A stretch of DNA of 64,000 nt, taken from CAYXDO01 sp964463485 (GTDB taxonomy: Bacteria > Myxococcota > Kuafuiibacteriia > Kuafuiibacteriales > Kuafuiibacteriaceae). Below, one piece after another: positions 54,924-63,185 of the stretch. The DNA is taken from the NCBI GenBank assembly GCA_964463485.1, contig CAYXDO010000020.1:34055-98054 (forward strand). The letters are read 5' to 3'. The notes under the pieces are model-generated. The model was not told where the DNA came from. It saw nothing but the letters and a program-made list of their open reading frames with translations, and did no database searches. A program made the translations under genes and the position numbers. Each line of letters opens with the position of its first letter. Positions within the stretch are counted from its first letter, which is position 1.

Positions 54924-55057
54924 CAACGAATCAAGTTACTCGAGGCGGGCCGAATCTCAAGGGCCGCCCGGCTCTTTCTCCAAAAGGCTCAAGAAGGTTC
55001 ACGTCCGCGGACAGCTCTCGCCCCCCCGCTACGCCCACCTGCGCCCAGCCAGTCGAC

Positions 55058-56191
55058 TCAGCCGAGCCGCTTCCTGAAACGCATCGACGCCAAAGTGAGG
55101 ATCGTAGCCCCAAACAACGCCAAAATGCTGAGGGGCTGGACGATGTCCGCGAGCCCAGCCCCCTTCAACAAGATCGCACGCAGTATTTCGACGAAGTGGC
55201 GCACTGGATTGATCCACGTGATCCACTGAATCCACTCGGGCATGTTGCGAATCGGGCTCATGAAGCCCGACAGCAAGATGGAAGGCATGATCGTGAAGAA
55301 CCCGCCGAGGATCGCTTGTTGTTGGTTCCTCGCCAACGTCGAAATCAAAACGCCCATCCCGAGCGTGCTGAGCAAGTAAACCACGAGAGACAGGAACAGC
55401 GCGAAGATCGATCCGCGAATGGGTACACCAAAGACGTTCGTGCCAAGGCCCAACACCAACCCGGCCGCCACCAAACCCACCCCAGCAAATGGCAGCGTCT
55501 TTCCCAGCAACAACGTACTCGGCCGAATCGGAGTCACCATGATTTGTTCGATCGTCCCAAGCTCCTTCTCACGCGCAATCCCCATGGCCGTCGTCACCGT
55601 CGTCACGATCAACAACACGACCGCCGCGACACCCGGCACCATGTACACCGTGGTCTCGAGGCTTGGATTATAGAAAATTCGAGGCAAAAGCGAGACCGAT
55701 CCGGGCAACGCCACCAACGCCCCGGACGCCCGCTGATTCGCCATCAGCACCTCTCGGGCCGCCAACACACCCTGAATTCGAAAATACTGCTCCGCCACGT
55801 TCATCGCCGTCTGAGCAGGAATCGGCTCGGTGCCGTCGACGAGGATCTGCACCTCGGACGCAAGCCCCGCGGCCACTCGCGCCGACAAGCCCTTCGGCAC
55901 CACGAGCACCACCGTCGCGTCCCCTCTCGCGATACTCCGCTCCGGATCATCCGTGACCCCAACCTCGTCAAACGTGCCATCCGCCAACAACCCAGCGAGA
56001 AGCTCCCGGGAGTAAGGTGTCTGGTCCTGGTCGCTCACCTGCGTGGGAATGCGGTCGACGTCCAGATTCACCGCAAAACCGAGCAGAGTCGTCTGAAGCA
56101 ACGGCGCGATGAGGAGAATGGCGGCCATGCGCCGATCCCGAAACGCTTGCCGCAGCTCCTTGGTCATCACCGCTCGAAGTTGCGCTCTCAT
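55058..56191 (-). CDS. ABC-2 type transporter permease (YbhR-like)
   Basis: This encodes 377 residues, last of the six-gene export operon. One N-terminal transmembrane helix (RMAAILLIAPLLQTTLLGFAV, cut here as a 20-residue motif from MAAILL) is followed by a large periplasmic domain (about 45-170) and five helices. It carries the ABC-2 motif MVTPIRPSTLLLGKTLPF near 228 and the closing HFVEILRAILLKG near 333. With its paralog it forms the membrane channel. It starts two bases after the previous gene's stop. Confidence 0.9.
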   Translation of the reverse strand: MRAQLRAVMTKELRQAFRDRRMAAILLIAPLLQTTLLGFAVNLDVDRIPTQVSDQDQTPYSRELLAGLLADGTFDEVGVTDDPERSIARGDATVVLVVPKGLSARVAAGLASEVQILVDGTEPIPAQTAMNVAEQYFRIQGVLAAREVLMANQRASGALVALPGSVSLLPRIFYNPSLETTVYMVPGVAAVVLLIVTTVTTAMGIAREKELGTIEQIMVTPIRPSTLLLGKTLPFAGVGLVAAGLVLGLGTNVFGVPIRGSIFALFLSLVVYLLSTLGMGVLISTLARNQQQAILGGFFTIMPSILLSGFMSPIRNMPEWIQWITWINPVRHFVEILRAILLKGAGLADIVQPLSILALFGATILTLASMRFRKRLG

Positions 56192-56193
56192 CG

Positions 56194-57315
56194 CTACCCC
56201 AATCGCCTCTGGAACTTCGCAGTACAGCCCGCCACGATCAAAAACGCCAAACCCATCAACGCCAGGAGCTGCGGCCAGAGCTCCTCGACGCCTGACCCTT
56301 TCAGCATCACCCCGCGAAGAATGGGAAGCACCCAGCGCGTCGGCACGAGGTTCGAGATGACTTGGAGCGCCATGGGCATGTTCCGAACGGGGAACAAGAA
56401 TCCCGACAACAAAAACGACGGAAGAATGCTACTCAGCGCAGCCACCTGAGTCGCCACCTGCTGACTCTTGGTGACCGTGGAGATCAAGAACCCCTGGCCG
56501 AGCACCGCCAGCAAGAACACCCCAGCCGCGAACAAGAGCAGAGGGATCGAACCCCGGATGGGTACGTCGAAGAGCCACACACCCGAAGCGAGGACGAGGC
56601 CGAGCTGGAGCAGCCCGAGGCCTACGTACGGCAGCAGCTTACCTAACACGATAGGCAACCGCCCCACCGGGGTAGCGAACAGCTGCTCCATCGAACCGCG
56701 CTCCCACTCCCGCGCCACCGTCAACGCCGACAACAGCGTCGACAAAATGGCCAAGACCGTTCCAACCAACCCAGGCACGATGAAGAGCGCGGATCGGTTC
56801 TCCGCGTTGAACCAAGTCCGAGTCCTCGGCTCGATCGGCAGCCCGGAAGGAAACGCCGAACGAAGCCGCGCGATCCCGTCACTCTGTCCGGTGAGCACGG
56901 CCTGACCGAGCGCCATGCCCGTCGTCGTTCCGTCCGAGCCTTCCATCAGCAGTTGAACGTCGGCGGCCTCTCCTCGAAGCAACGACCGACCAAACCCACG
57001 CGGGATCACGAGCGCCCCCTGCACTCTCCCCCGACGGAAAAGGAGCTCAATCTGTCTCTCGTCCGTCAGCTCCGCCTTCACGCGAAAGCTCCCCGACGCC
57101 ACGAAACGCTCGACGAGCTGACGCGACTCGGCCGTCCGATCGCGGTCGACCACGGCGATCTCGACGTAGTCGAGGTCGAAAGACACCGCGTAGCCAAACA
57201 ACACGACCAGCAGAATCGGCATGCCGATCGCCATCCACAACGCCTGCGGATCTCTCACCAAGTGAAGCGCTTCCTTGTGCGCCAAGGCGAGCACTCGGAT
57301 GACAAAGGGGCTCAC
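56194..57315 (-). CDS. ABC-2 type transporter permease (YbhS-like)
   Basis: This encodes 373 residues with the same plan as its neighbour: helix 1 near 27-46 (AIGMPILLVVLFGYAVSFDL), a periplasmic domain, then five C-terminal helices, with LFATPVGRLPIVLGKLLPYV near 235 and LPILRGVMLKG near 334. The first 25 residues are amphipathic. Its ATG overlaps the stop of the upstream ATPase gene (ATGA). Together the two permeases would form a heterodimer powered by the two ATPases. Confidence 0.9.
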   Translation of the reverse strand: MSPFVIRVLALAHKEALHLVRDPQALWMAIGMPILLVVLFGYAVSFDLDYVEIAVVDRDRTAESRQLVERFVASGSFRVKAELTDERQIELLFRRGRVQGALVIPRGFGRSLLRGEAADVQLLMEGSDGTTTGMALGQAVLTGQSDGIARLRSAFPSGLPIEPRTRTWFNAENRSALFIVPGLVGTVLAILSTLLSALTVAREWERGSMEQLFATPVGRLPIVLGKLLPYVGLGLLQLGLVLASGVWLFDVPIRGSIPLLLFAAGVFLLAVLGQGFLISTVTKSQQVATQVAALSSILPSFLLSGFLFPVRNMPMALQVISNLVPTRWVLPILRGVMLKGSGVEELWPQLLALMGLAFLIVAGCTAKFQRRLG

Positions 57316-58232
57316 TTGCGGACCTCGGCGACCGCCAGAAAGACGTCTTCCAGCGTGGGTTGTACTTGTCGCACCGACAGGTGCAGGCCGAACTCAGAAA
57401 GCCGCTGCTCCATGGCCGAGCGGTCCATGACCTTGGGATCGGTACGCACGTGGAGACCCGCGCCGAACGGATGAGCGTCGATGACACCTTCCGCCCCCGA
57501 GAAGAGCGCGACCGCTCGATCGACCCCCGAACCCTCGAGAGAGTAGATGGTGCCTGGCACGTGGACGGCCTTCAGGCGGTCTGGTGTGTCTAGCGCGACG
57601 AGCTCCCCGTCCACCATCAGCCCGATGCGCCCACAATTTTCGGCCTCATCCATGTAATGCGTCGTGACGAAGATGGTGGTCCCGCGAGCCGCCAAGGACT
57701 TGATCAATTCCCAGAAGACGCGACGCCGAACGGGGTCGACGCCGGCGGTCGGCTCGTCGAGGAAGAGAATCCGGGGTCGGTGCAGCATCGCCGAGGCCAA
57801 CGCAACTCTCTGCCGGAGGCCTCCCGGCAAGTCACCCGTGCGACGCTTTCGCTCGGAGGTCAGCTCGACCTCGTCGAGCGCTCGATCGATGCGCTCGCGG
57901 AGCCCTCTGCCCGAGAGCCCGTAGGCTCCTCCGAAGAATTCGAGATTCTCCTCGACGGCCAAGTCCTGGTACAGCGAGAACCGCTGACTGACGTACCCGA
58001 TCGAGCGCTTCACACCTTCGGGGTCCTTCGAGATCTCCACGCCCCCGACCGACGCCCTGCCTTCGGTGGGTGCGAGCAACCCGCAAAGCATTCGAATCGT
58101 CGTAGACTTTCCCGCGCCGTTGGCGCCGAGGTAGCCGAAGATCTCGCCCTCATCGACGTGGAAAGTCACCGACCGAACGGCGACGAAGTCACCGAAGCGG
58201 CGGGTGAGCTGCTCCACCTCGATGGGTCTCAT
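57312..58232 (-). CDS. ABC transporter ATP-binding protein
   Basis: This encodes 306 residues. Walker A GANGAGKSTT is near 37-46. The signature is LPGGLRQRVALA near 133, with Pro replacing the usual Ser. Walker B LFLDEPTAGVDP is near 158 and the H-loop VTTHYMDEAENC near 190. The C-terminal 80 residues are a regulatory extension common in drug and lipid exporters. It overlaps both neighbours by four bases. It corresponds to one half of E. coli YbhF, here split from the other ATPase. Confidence 0.93.
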   Translation of the reverse strand: MRPIEVEQLTRRFGDFVAVRSVTFHVDEGEIFGYLGANGAGKSTTIRMLCGLLAPTEGRASVGGVEISKDPEGVKRSIGYVSQRFSLYQDLAVEENLEFFGGAYGLSGRGLRERIDRALDEVELTSERKRRTGDLPGGLRQRVALASAMLHRPRILFLDEPTAGVDPVRRRVFWELIKSLAARGTTIFVTTHYMDEAENCGRIGLMVDGELVALDTPDRLKAVHVPGTIYSLEGSGVDRAVALFSGAEGVIDAHPFGAGLHVRTDPKVMDRSAMEQRLSEFGLHLSVRQVQPTLEDVFLAVAEVRK

Positions 58233-58996
58233 GCGGCCTTCCCGTGGCCGAGTAGGGACAGAAACAAGTCCTCGATCGACCGAATCCCGCTCCGACTCGC
58301 GATGAGCGCCTGCGGCGAGCCCTCGAGCAACGACCTGCCTTCCGAGGCCAGGCAGACTCGGTGACAGCGCTCGGCCTCGTCCATGTAGGCGGTGGAGATG
58401 ACGATGGCCATACCTTGGCCCGCGAGCTCGAAGAGCAGCGCCCAGAGCTCACGCCGACTCACCGGGTCGACTCCGTTCGTCGGCTCGTCGAGCAGCAGCA
58501 ACTTCGGGCGCGGCAACAGGACCGTGGCGAGGGCGAGCTTCTTGTACATGCCGCCGGACAACGCGTCCGCGCGACGTTCGTAGAAGCGCGAGAGCCGAGT
58601 GATATGGAGGAGTCTCTCTCTGCGCTCCTTGTACTCCTCCTTGGTGAGACAAAACATTCGAGAGAAGAACCTGAGATTCTCCTCGACCGAAAGATCTCCA
58701 TAGAGTGAGTATTGCTGGGGCATGTAACCGAGGGACGTCCGAACCTCCTCGGCGTTGTCGAGCGGGTTCCGGCCCAACACCGAGACCGTGCCCGCGTGCG
58801 GCGTGAGCAGCCCCGCCAAGATCCGCATGGTCGTGGTCTTGCCAGCGCCATCCGGCCCGACCAACCCATAAATCTCCCCGGCCTTCACCTCGAGGCTCAG
58901 GCCCTTCAGCGCCACCGTCGTCCCGAATTTCCGAAAGAGCCCCTCGGCCACCAGGACGGTGTCCCCCATGCGAGGTGCGGGCAATTCGGTTCTCAC
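58229..58996 (-). CDS. ABC transporter ATP-binding protein (second)
   Basis: This encodes 255 residues from GTG 58996, chosen because GTGA overlaps the stop of the HlyD gene and GGGAG lies six bases ahead; ATG 58969 is an alternative. Walker A is GPDGAGKTTT, signature LSGGMYKKLALA, Walker B LLLDEPTNGVDP and H-loop TAYMDEAERC, where the usual His is replaced by Ala-Tyr. The altered H-loop suggests that this ATPase and its partner make an asymmetric pair with one weaker site. Confidence 0.92.
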   Translation of the reverse strand: MRTELPAPRMGDTVLVAEGLFRKFGTTVALKGLSLEVKAGEIYGLVGPDGAGKTTTMRILAGLLTPHAGTVSVLGRNPLDNAEEVRTSLGYMPQQYSLYGDLSVEENLRFFSRMFCLTKEEYKERRERLLHITRLSRFYERRADALSGGMYKKLALATVLLPRPKLLLLDEPTNGVDPVSRRELWALLFELAGQGMAIVISTAYMDEAERCHRVCLASEGRSLLEGSPQALIASRSGIRSIEDLFLSLLGHGKAA

Positions 58997-60039
58997 TGGC
59001 GGCTCCCGTCGAGGGTGACTTCGACCGGCATGCCAGGACGGAGCGCGAGCTCCGAATTGGGAATTTCGAGGGTGACTGCGTATACGAGTCGGTCGCGATC
59101 GTCCCTCGTCTGGATGTTGCGCGGAGTGAACTCGGCTTCCGAGGCGACGGTCTTGATCTTCGCGGCGAACGTGCGGCCTGGGTACGCGTCTGCCACGATG
59201 GTGGCCGCGCCGCCGACCTTGGCCCGGGCGAGCTCTCGATTCGGAAGATAGAAAGTCGTCTCCACCAGGTCCAACCCAGCCACTTCCACGAGGTGACTTC
59301 CCGGCAGCACGACCTCGCCGGGCTCGAACGCTCTGACCAGCACGACCCCGTCGATCGGGCTCTTCAGCGCGCACTCCGCCACCAACGACTCCGCACGCCG
59401 CAAGTCGGCCCTGGCGGCCGAAATCGCCGCGACCGCGGCCTCCGACTGAGCCTTGGCAGCCTGCGCCTGCGCCTTGGCCGCGCCGGCCTGACCCTGAGCG
59501 GCCCGACCCTGAGCGTCGAGCGCGCGAATCTGCTCGGTGAGTTGCTCCACTTGCGCGGTCGCCCGATCGAGGTCCATGACACTCGCGCCTCCTTCGCCCT
59601 GAAGCTTCGAGAGTCGCTCGGCGGCGCGGGAGCTCACGTCCTTGGTCGCCTCGATCGCCTTCTTCTGCGCCCCGCTCGCCTCCAAGTTTGCGCTCGCTGC
59701 GCTCGCCGCAGACAACGCCGCCTCGCCTTGAGCACGCGCGGCCTCCGCCGTGCGCTCGGCCGCTGAGAGTCGCGCGGTCGCGGCCTCCCTGGCGGCCAAC
59801 TGCTCCTCACACTCGAGCTCCACGAGGACCTGCCCCTTCTGAGCTCGGTCTCCCTCGCGCACCAACACCGAGAGGATCCGCGCAGGGATCCGAGAGGTGA
59901 TTTGCACACTCTGTCCTTCGATGGTTCCACTCCCGCCGGACGGCCCGTTCAGGAGCTCTCGCTGCTCCCGAATCTTGAGCCAAATCCCCGTACTCAAAAT
60001 GACCACGAGCACCACAAAGATCATGGCGATCCGTTTCAT
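58993..60039 (-). CDS. HlyD/EmrA-like membrane fusion protein
   Basis: This encodes 348 residues with an N-terminal anchor (IAMIFVVLVVILSTGIWL). Biotinyl-lipoyl-like halves lie at VQITSRIPARILSVLVREGD (about 47-66) and VAECALKSPIDGVVLVRAF (about 228), separated by a long Ala/Gln/Glu coiled coil (about 80-215). The beta-barrel follows (AKVGGAATIVADAYPG). It should bridge the inner-membrane ABC complex and the TolC-like protein encoded upstream. It is comparable to E. coli YbhG. Both ends overlap neighbouring genes by four bases. Confidence 0.92.
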   Translation of the reverse strand: MKRIAMIFVVLVVILSTGIWLKIREQRELLNGPSGGSGTIEGQSVQITSRIPARILSVLVREGDRAQKGQVLVELECEEQLAAREAATARLSAAERTAEAARAQGEAALSAASAASANLEASGAQKKAIEATKDVSSRAAERLSKLQGEGGASVMDLDRATAQVEQLTEQIRALDAQGRAAQGQAGAAKAQAQAAKAQSEAAVAAISAARADLRRAESLVAECALKSPIDGVVLVRAFEPGEVVLPGSHLVEVAGLDLVETTFYLPNRELARAKVGGAATIVADAYPGRTFAAKIKTVASEAEFTPRNIQTRDDRDRLVYAVTLEIPNSELALRPGMPVEVTLDGSRQ

Positions 60040-61295
60040 CGTCGATTCTCTCCTTCGAGCCCTAGAACGAAGAGCCTCTCAGCCCGCACGAGCGCGAGCT
60101 CGAATACGGCCTGCCGGACCGAAAGCTTGGCCTGGTCGAGACCCAACTCGGCGGTCCGGACCTCGAGGTCCGTGCCCGTTCCGGCCTCCACTGCGGCCTT
60201 GGCCACCTTCAAGTATAACTCACTCTCGGTGACTCGGGTCTCCGCACCTTCCTTCTCCGCTCGAGCCGTTCGCGCGCGCGCGTCGAGATCGACGCGTTTC
60301 CTGACCAACTCGTCCTCCGCCGCCGAGCGCCCCGCCCGAGCTTGCGCCGCCCGGGCCTGCGCCTCGCTAGCAGACGCCTCTCTCAAAAACCCATCGAAGA
60401 TCGGCCACGAGAGTTGAGCTCCGACGCTCGCGAACTCCCCGAGCTCGACCTTCAGACCCCGCGGGTATTGGAGGTCCGCGGTCGCGAACAAGGTCAACGA
60501 CGGAATGAGCGTCATTCGGTGACTCTCGGCCACACTCTCGAGCGCCAACGCCGACAGCTCGAGTCGCAGCAGCTGCGGATGGGTCGCGCCCTCGGGCACC
60601 GCGCCGTCCGAGTAACTCGCCAAGTCTCCCTCGGGCTCGATCGGTCCGTTCCTCCCCGTGAGTAGCGCGAGCTGCTCGGTGTGCCGCAGGAGCTCGTTCT
60701 TGGCCTTCGCTGCCTGCGCTCTCAGAGACGCCACCCGAATCCGCACCTGGGCCACGGCCAAGGCCGATCCGTTCCCGACCTCCGCGTTGAGCTCGGCCCT
60801 CCGCAAGTCCTTCTCCGCCACGGACAAGGACTGCTCACTCAACGTCAACACGTCCTTGGAGAACAACGCAGCGAAGAAGGTCGCTCGCGTACGAAATGCC
60901 AAACCCGTCCGGACCTCCGCGACCTTCGCGTCCTGCGCCCGCGCTTTGTGATTGGCTGCGTCCACTCGGTGACTGCGTGAAAAATCGATCGCCCGCCAAC
61001 CGACCTTCAGCTGCCCCTGAAAATGTTGGTAGTCGTCGACTTCGTCGAATACGACTTGGATCCCGGCCGGCAGCGAGGGCGGCTCGATGATGTTCTTGTA
61101 CGTCTTTGCGAAATAAGTCGCACTCATCTCGAGCCTCGGCAGGTACGCCGAGTCCGCTTGATCGCGTCGCGCTTCGGCGACCGATCTCTCGGCGAGGGCC
61201 ATGGCAACCTCGGGCGCCCGAGCCACCGCGAGCTCCACCGCCTCCTCTAGCCGCAACGGCGCCGCAACCGACAGGAGCGCGACCCAGCCAAACAC
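60036..61295 (-). CDS. TolC-family outer-membrane efflux protein
   Basis: This encodes 419 residues from GTG 61295; TTG 61388 would give a longer leader with basic residues and is possible. It starts with a hydrophobic leader, then LRLEEAVELAVARAPEVAMAL, the typical TolC first helix. Long helices contain alternating Ala, Glu and Arg (AEARRDQADSAYLPRLEMSA), a beta segment NFGTR-like (TYFAKTYKNI), and a second repeat starting near 230 (LLRLELSALALESVAESHRM). It forms the outer-membrane channel of the operon. Its stop overlaps the HlyD gene start. Confidence 0.88.
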   Translation of the reverse strand: MFGWVALLSVAAPLRLEEAVELAVARAPEVAMALAERSVAEARRDQADSAYLPRLEMSATYFAKTYKNIIEPPSLPAGIQVVFDEVDDYQHFQGQLKVGWRAIDFSRSHRVDAANHKARAQDAKVAEVRTGLAFRTRATFFAALFSKDVLTLSEQSLSVAEKDLRRAELNAEVGNGSALAVAQVRIRVASLRAQAAKAKNELLRHTEQLALLTGRNGPIEPEGDLASYSDGAVPEGATHPQLLRLELSALALESVAESHRMTLIPSLTLFATADLQYPRGLKVELGEFASVGAQLSWPIFDGFLREASASEAQARAAQARAGRSAAEDELVRKRVDLDARARTARAEKEGAETRVTESELYLKVAKAAVEAGTGTDLEVRTAELGLDQAKLSVRQAVFELALVRAERLFVLGLEGENRR

Positions 61296-61471
61296 GCGAC
61301 CGACCCAAGCAACCCGAATGCCAGCACGCTCCGCTCGTGCCTCTTCACACTCGACACGTTGTGTGTTCGGAGACCCGACGCCAAGCAAGTTGGACCTGTC
61401 GGAGCTCCGACAGTCTCGCGCCCGAATCCTCAGCAACTCGCGAGGAACAGGTTTCGCAGGCGCCCGCGGCC
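61296..61471. promoter_or_regulatory. Divergent control region between the export operon and the histidine kinase
   Basis: About 176 bases separate the two starts (fewer if TTG 61388 is used). Promoters for both units must lie here. No clear -35/-10 or repeated operator was found by eye. Confidence 0.4.
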
Positions 61472-62782
61472 ATGGAGCGCTCGACCTCGGCCGAGGCAAT
61501 TCGGACCCAGGAAATGCTTCGCATCGTGCGCCCCCTCGTGCGACTCCGCTCCGCGATACTCTCCGCCATCGCCCTCGGAGGCGGGTTGATTCTCCTCCTC
61601 ACCGCCGGCGCGACCCGGGAACGCACCACCGCCCTCGTCATCTTGGCCATGCTCGCCGCAGCCATCGCCGCCGTCGACCGACCGAGGCTGCGCAACTCCA
61701 GAAAGACCGAGTTCCGACTCAACCCCGCCCTGGAGCTGAGCGTCGCGCTGGTGGCTCAAACCACCATGATCTTCCTGACCGGACTGGTCGAGAGCCCGTT
61801 CCTCGTCGTCCTCGTCATCACTTCTCTGATCGCCGGCCTCGCGCTCGGGACCAAGCTCGGCGGGCTCGGGATCGCGCTCGGCGCGAGCGCTTCCGTCTGG
61901 GTGATCGCCATACTCTCGCGGTACGCCGAACCCACCTGGCCAGCGTTCTTCAACGAGACCGAAGCCGGCGGCATCCCCCTCGAGGACACGCTCGTTCGCG
62001 CGGCCTTCACTCAACTCTTCATCGCCATCACCTTCATCCTCGGGACCCGAGTCCACCGCAGTATCTTGCGAATGCTCGACGAGGCGCTGCATGTGAGAGA
62101 GCAACTCGTCGTAACTCTCGCCGAGCGTAACCAAGAGCTCCTCAAGATGTCCGGCGCCATCGCGCACGAGCTCAAGAATCCCCTCGCGAGCATCCAAGGA
62201 CTCGTCCAACTCATCGAGCGCGGTGACGAGAACCGAAAAAAACGATTCGAAGTGCTCACGAGAGAGCTCCATCGGATGAAGTCGACGGTGGACGAGTTTC
62301 TCTCGTTCTCCAGACCGATCGACCCACCCTCCCTCGAGCTCATCGACCCACGATCCGTATTCGACGAGCTGAGCTCGATCCACGAAGGGTTGCTCACCGA
62401 ACGCAGGCTCAGCCTGGAAGTGAAGCTATCCCTCACCGAGCCCGTCCGAGCGGATCCTCAAAAGCTCCGCCAAGCGCTCTCCAACCTGCTGCACAACGCC
62501 ATCGAAGCGTCGCCCGAGGGCGGGCAACTCAGGTGGGTCGCGAAGGAGTCCGAGGGGCTGGTGAGGCTCGGCGTCGTCGACTCGGGCCCGGGCATCGATG
62601 CGGAGCTCTTGGAGAGAATTGGCCGGGTCGGCGTGACCACGAAGAAGCACGGAAGCGGGATAGGGCTCGTGGTCTGCCGAGCCATCGCCGAGCAACACGG
62701 CGGGCGCCTGGTCTTCGAAAGAGAGCGCGACGGCTTCCTCGTCGCGATCGAGCTTCCTCGGGAGCCGAGTACGGGGAGTTAA
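61472..62782 (+). CDS. Membrane histidine kinase, no receiver nearby
   Basis: This encodes 436 residues from ATG 61472. Six hydrophobic helices span about 25-190. The kinase part has the H-box SGAIAHELKNPLASIQG with His232, the N-box LLHNAIEAS near 340, DSGPGID (G1) and GSGIGL (G2). No periplasmic sensor domain of size is present, so sensing is probably within the membrane. No response-regulator gene adjoins it, making it an orphan. Divergent placement suggests that it controls or responds to the export operon. Confidence 0.9.
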   Translation: MERSTSAEAIRTQEMLRIVRPLVRLRSAILSAIALGGGLILLLTAGATRERTTALVILAMLAAAIAAVDRPRLRNSRKTEFRLNPALELSVALVAQTTMIFLTGLVESPFLVVLVITSLIAGLALGTKLGGLGIALGASASVWVIAILSRYAEPTWPAFFNETEAGGIPLEDTLVRAAFTQLFIAITFILGTRVHRSILRMLDEALHVREQLVVTLAERNQELLKMSGAIAHELKNPLASIQGLVQLIERGDENRKKRFEVLTRELHRMKSTVDEFLSFSRPIDPPSLELIDPRSVFDELSSIHEGLLTERRLSLEVKLSLTEPVRADPQKLRQALSNLLHNAIEASPEGGQLRWVAKESEGLVRLGVVDSGPGIDAELLERIGRVGVTTKKHGSGIGLVVCRAIAEQHGGRLVFERERDGFLVAIELPREPSTGS

Positions 62783-62820
62783 CACTCCTGTGTCAAATTT
62801 GTAAGTCCTCGAAATCTTTC

Positions 62821-62852
62821 GAGCACGAGCACGAACGAGCACGAGCATGAAC
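62821..62852. repeat. Two tandem 16-bp GAGCAC-rich units
   Basis: GAGCACGAGCACGAAC is followed directly by GAGCACGAGCATGAAC, differing at one base. It lies just before the inverted repeat. Confidence 0.7.
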
Positions 62853-62858
62853 CAAGAG

Positions 62859-62929
62859 CGGCTTGCCAACGCGCCGTGCTCGGACCCCGACATTCGCACG
62901 AGATCTCGATCGGCGCGTTGGACAAGCCG
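62859..62929. repeat. Long inverted repeat with 34-base spacer
   Basis: The left arm CGGCTTGCCAACGCGCCG (62859-62876) and right arm CGGCGCGTTGGACAAGCCG (62911-62929) are complementary except for a one-base insertion. Such a stem could be a terminator, an end of a mobile element, or a recombinase-binding region near the integrase gene. Confidence 0.6.
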
Positions 62930-63185
62930 TTGTTGAACGAAGCCGCGTATCGCTATGCGGAAGTTGGGTCGATGTGACGAACTGGAGACGAACGAATGGA
63001 AGCTTCGATTGTCGTCCGGGAGATGCCTGGGGAGTCTGGAGATGGGTCTCGATCGCGTGACGCGAGGCTCGGAAGGCGGCCAACCCTATGGGTTGAGTCC
63101 TTGCTATGAGCTGGGAGCAGATCCCTCCGACGGGGTGGCCGCCCCGAGAGAGTTGTGCAGAGGTCGAGGACGGATTGCTCAGTAC

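Larger units (their letters stand above)
62783..63185. other. Gene-free region with tandem repeat and inverted repeat beside recombinase
   Basis: No credible gene is seen in these 400 bases. The base composition is less strongly G/C-biased than in nearby genes. It contains the 16-bp tandem repeat at 62821-62852 and the inverted repeat at 62859-62929. Open frames crossing it (for example 62955-63332) show no codon bias or known motif. It may be the remnant or edge of a mobile element. Confidence 0.5.
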
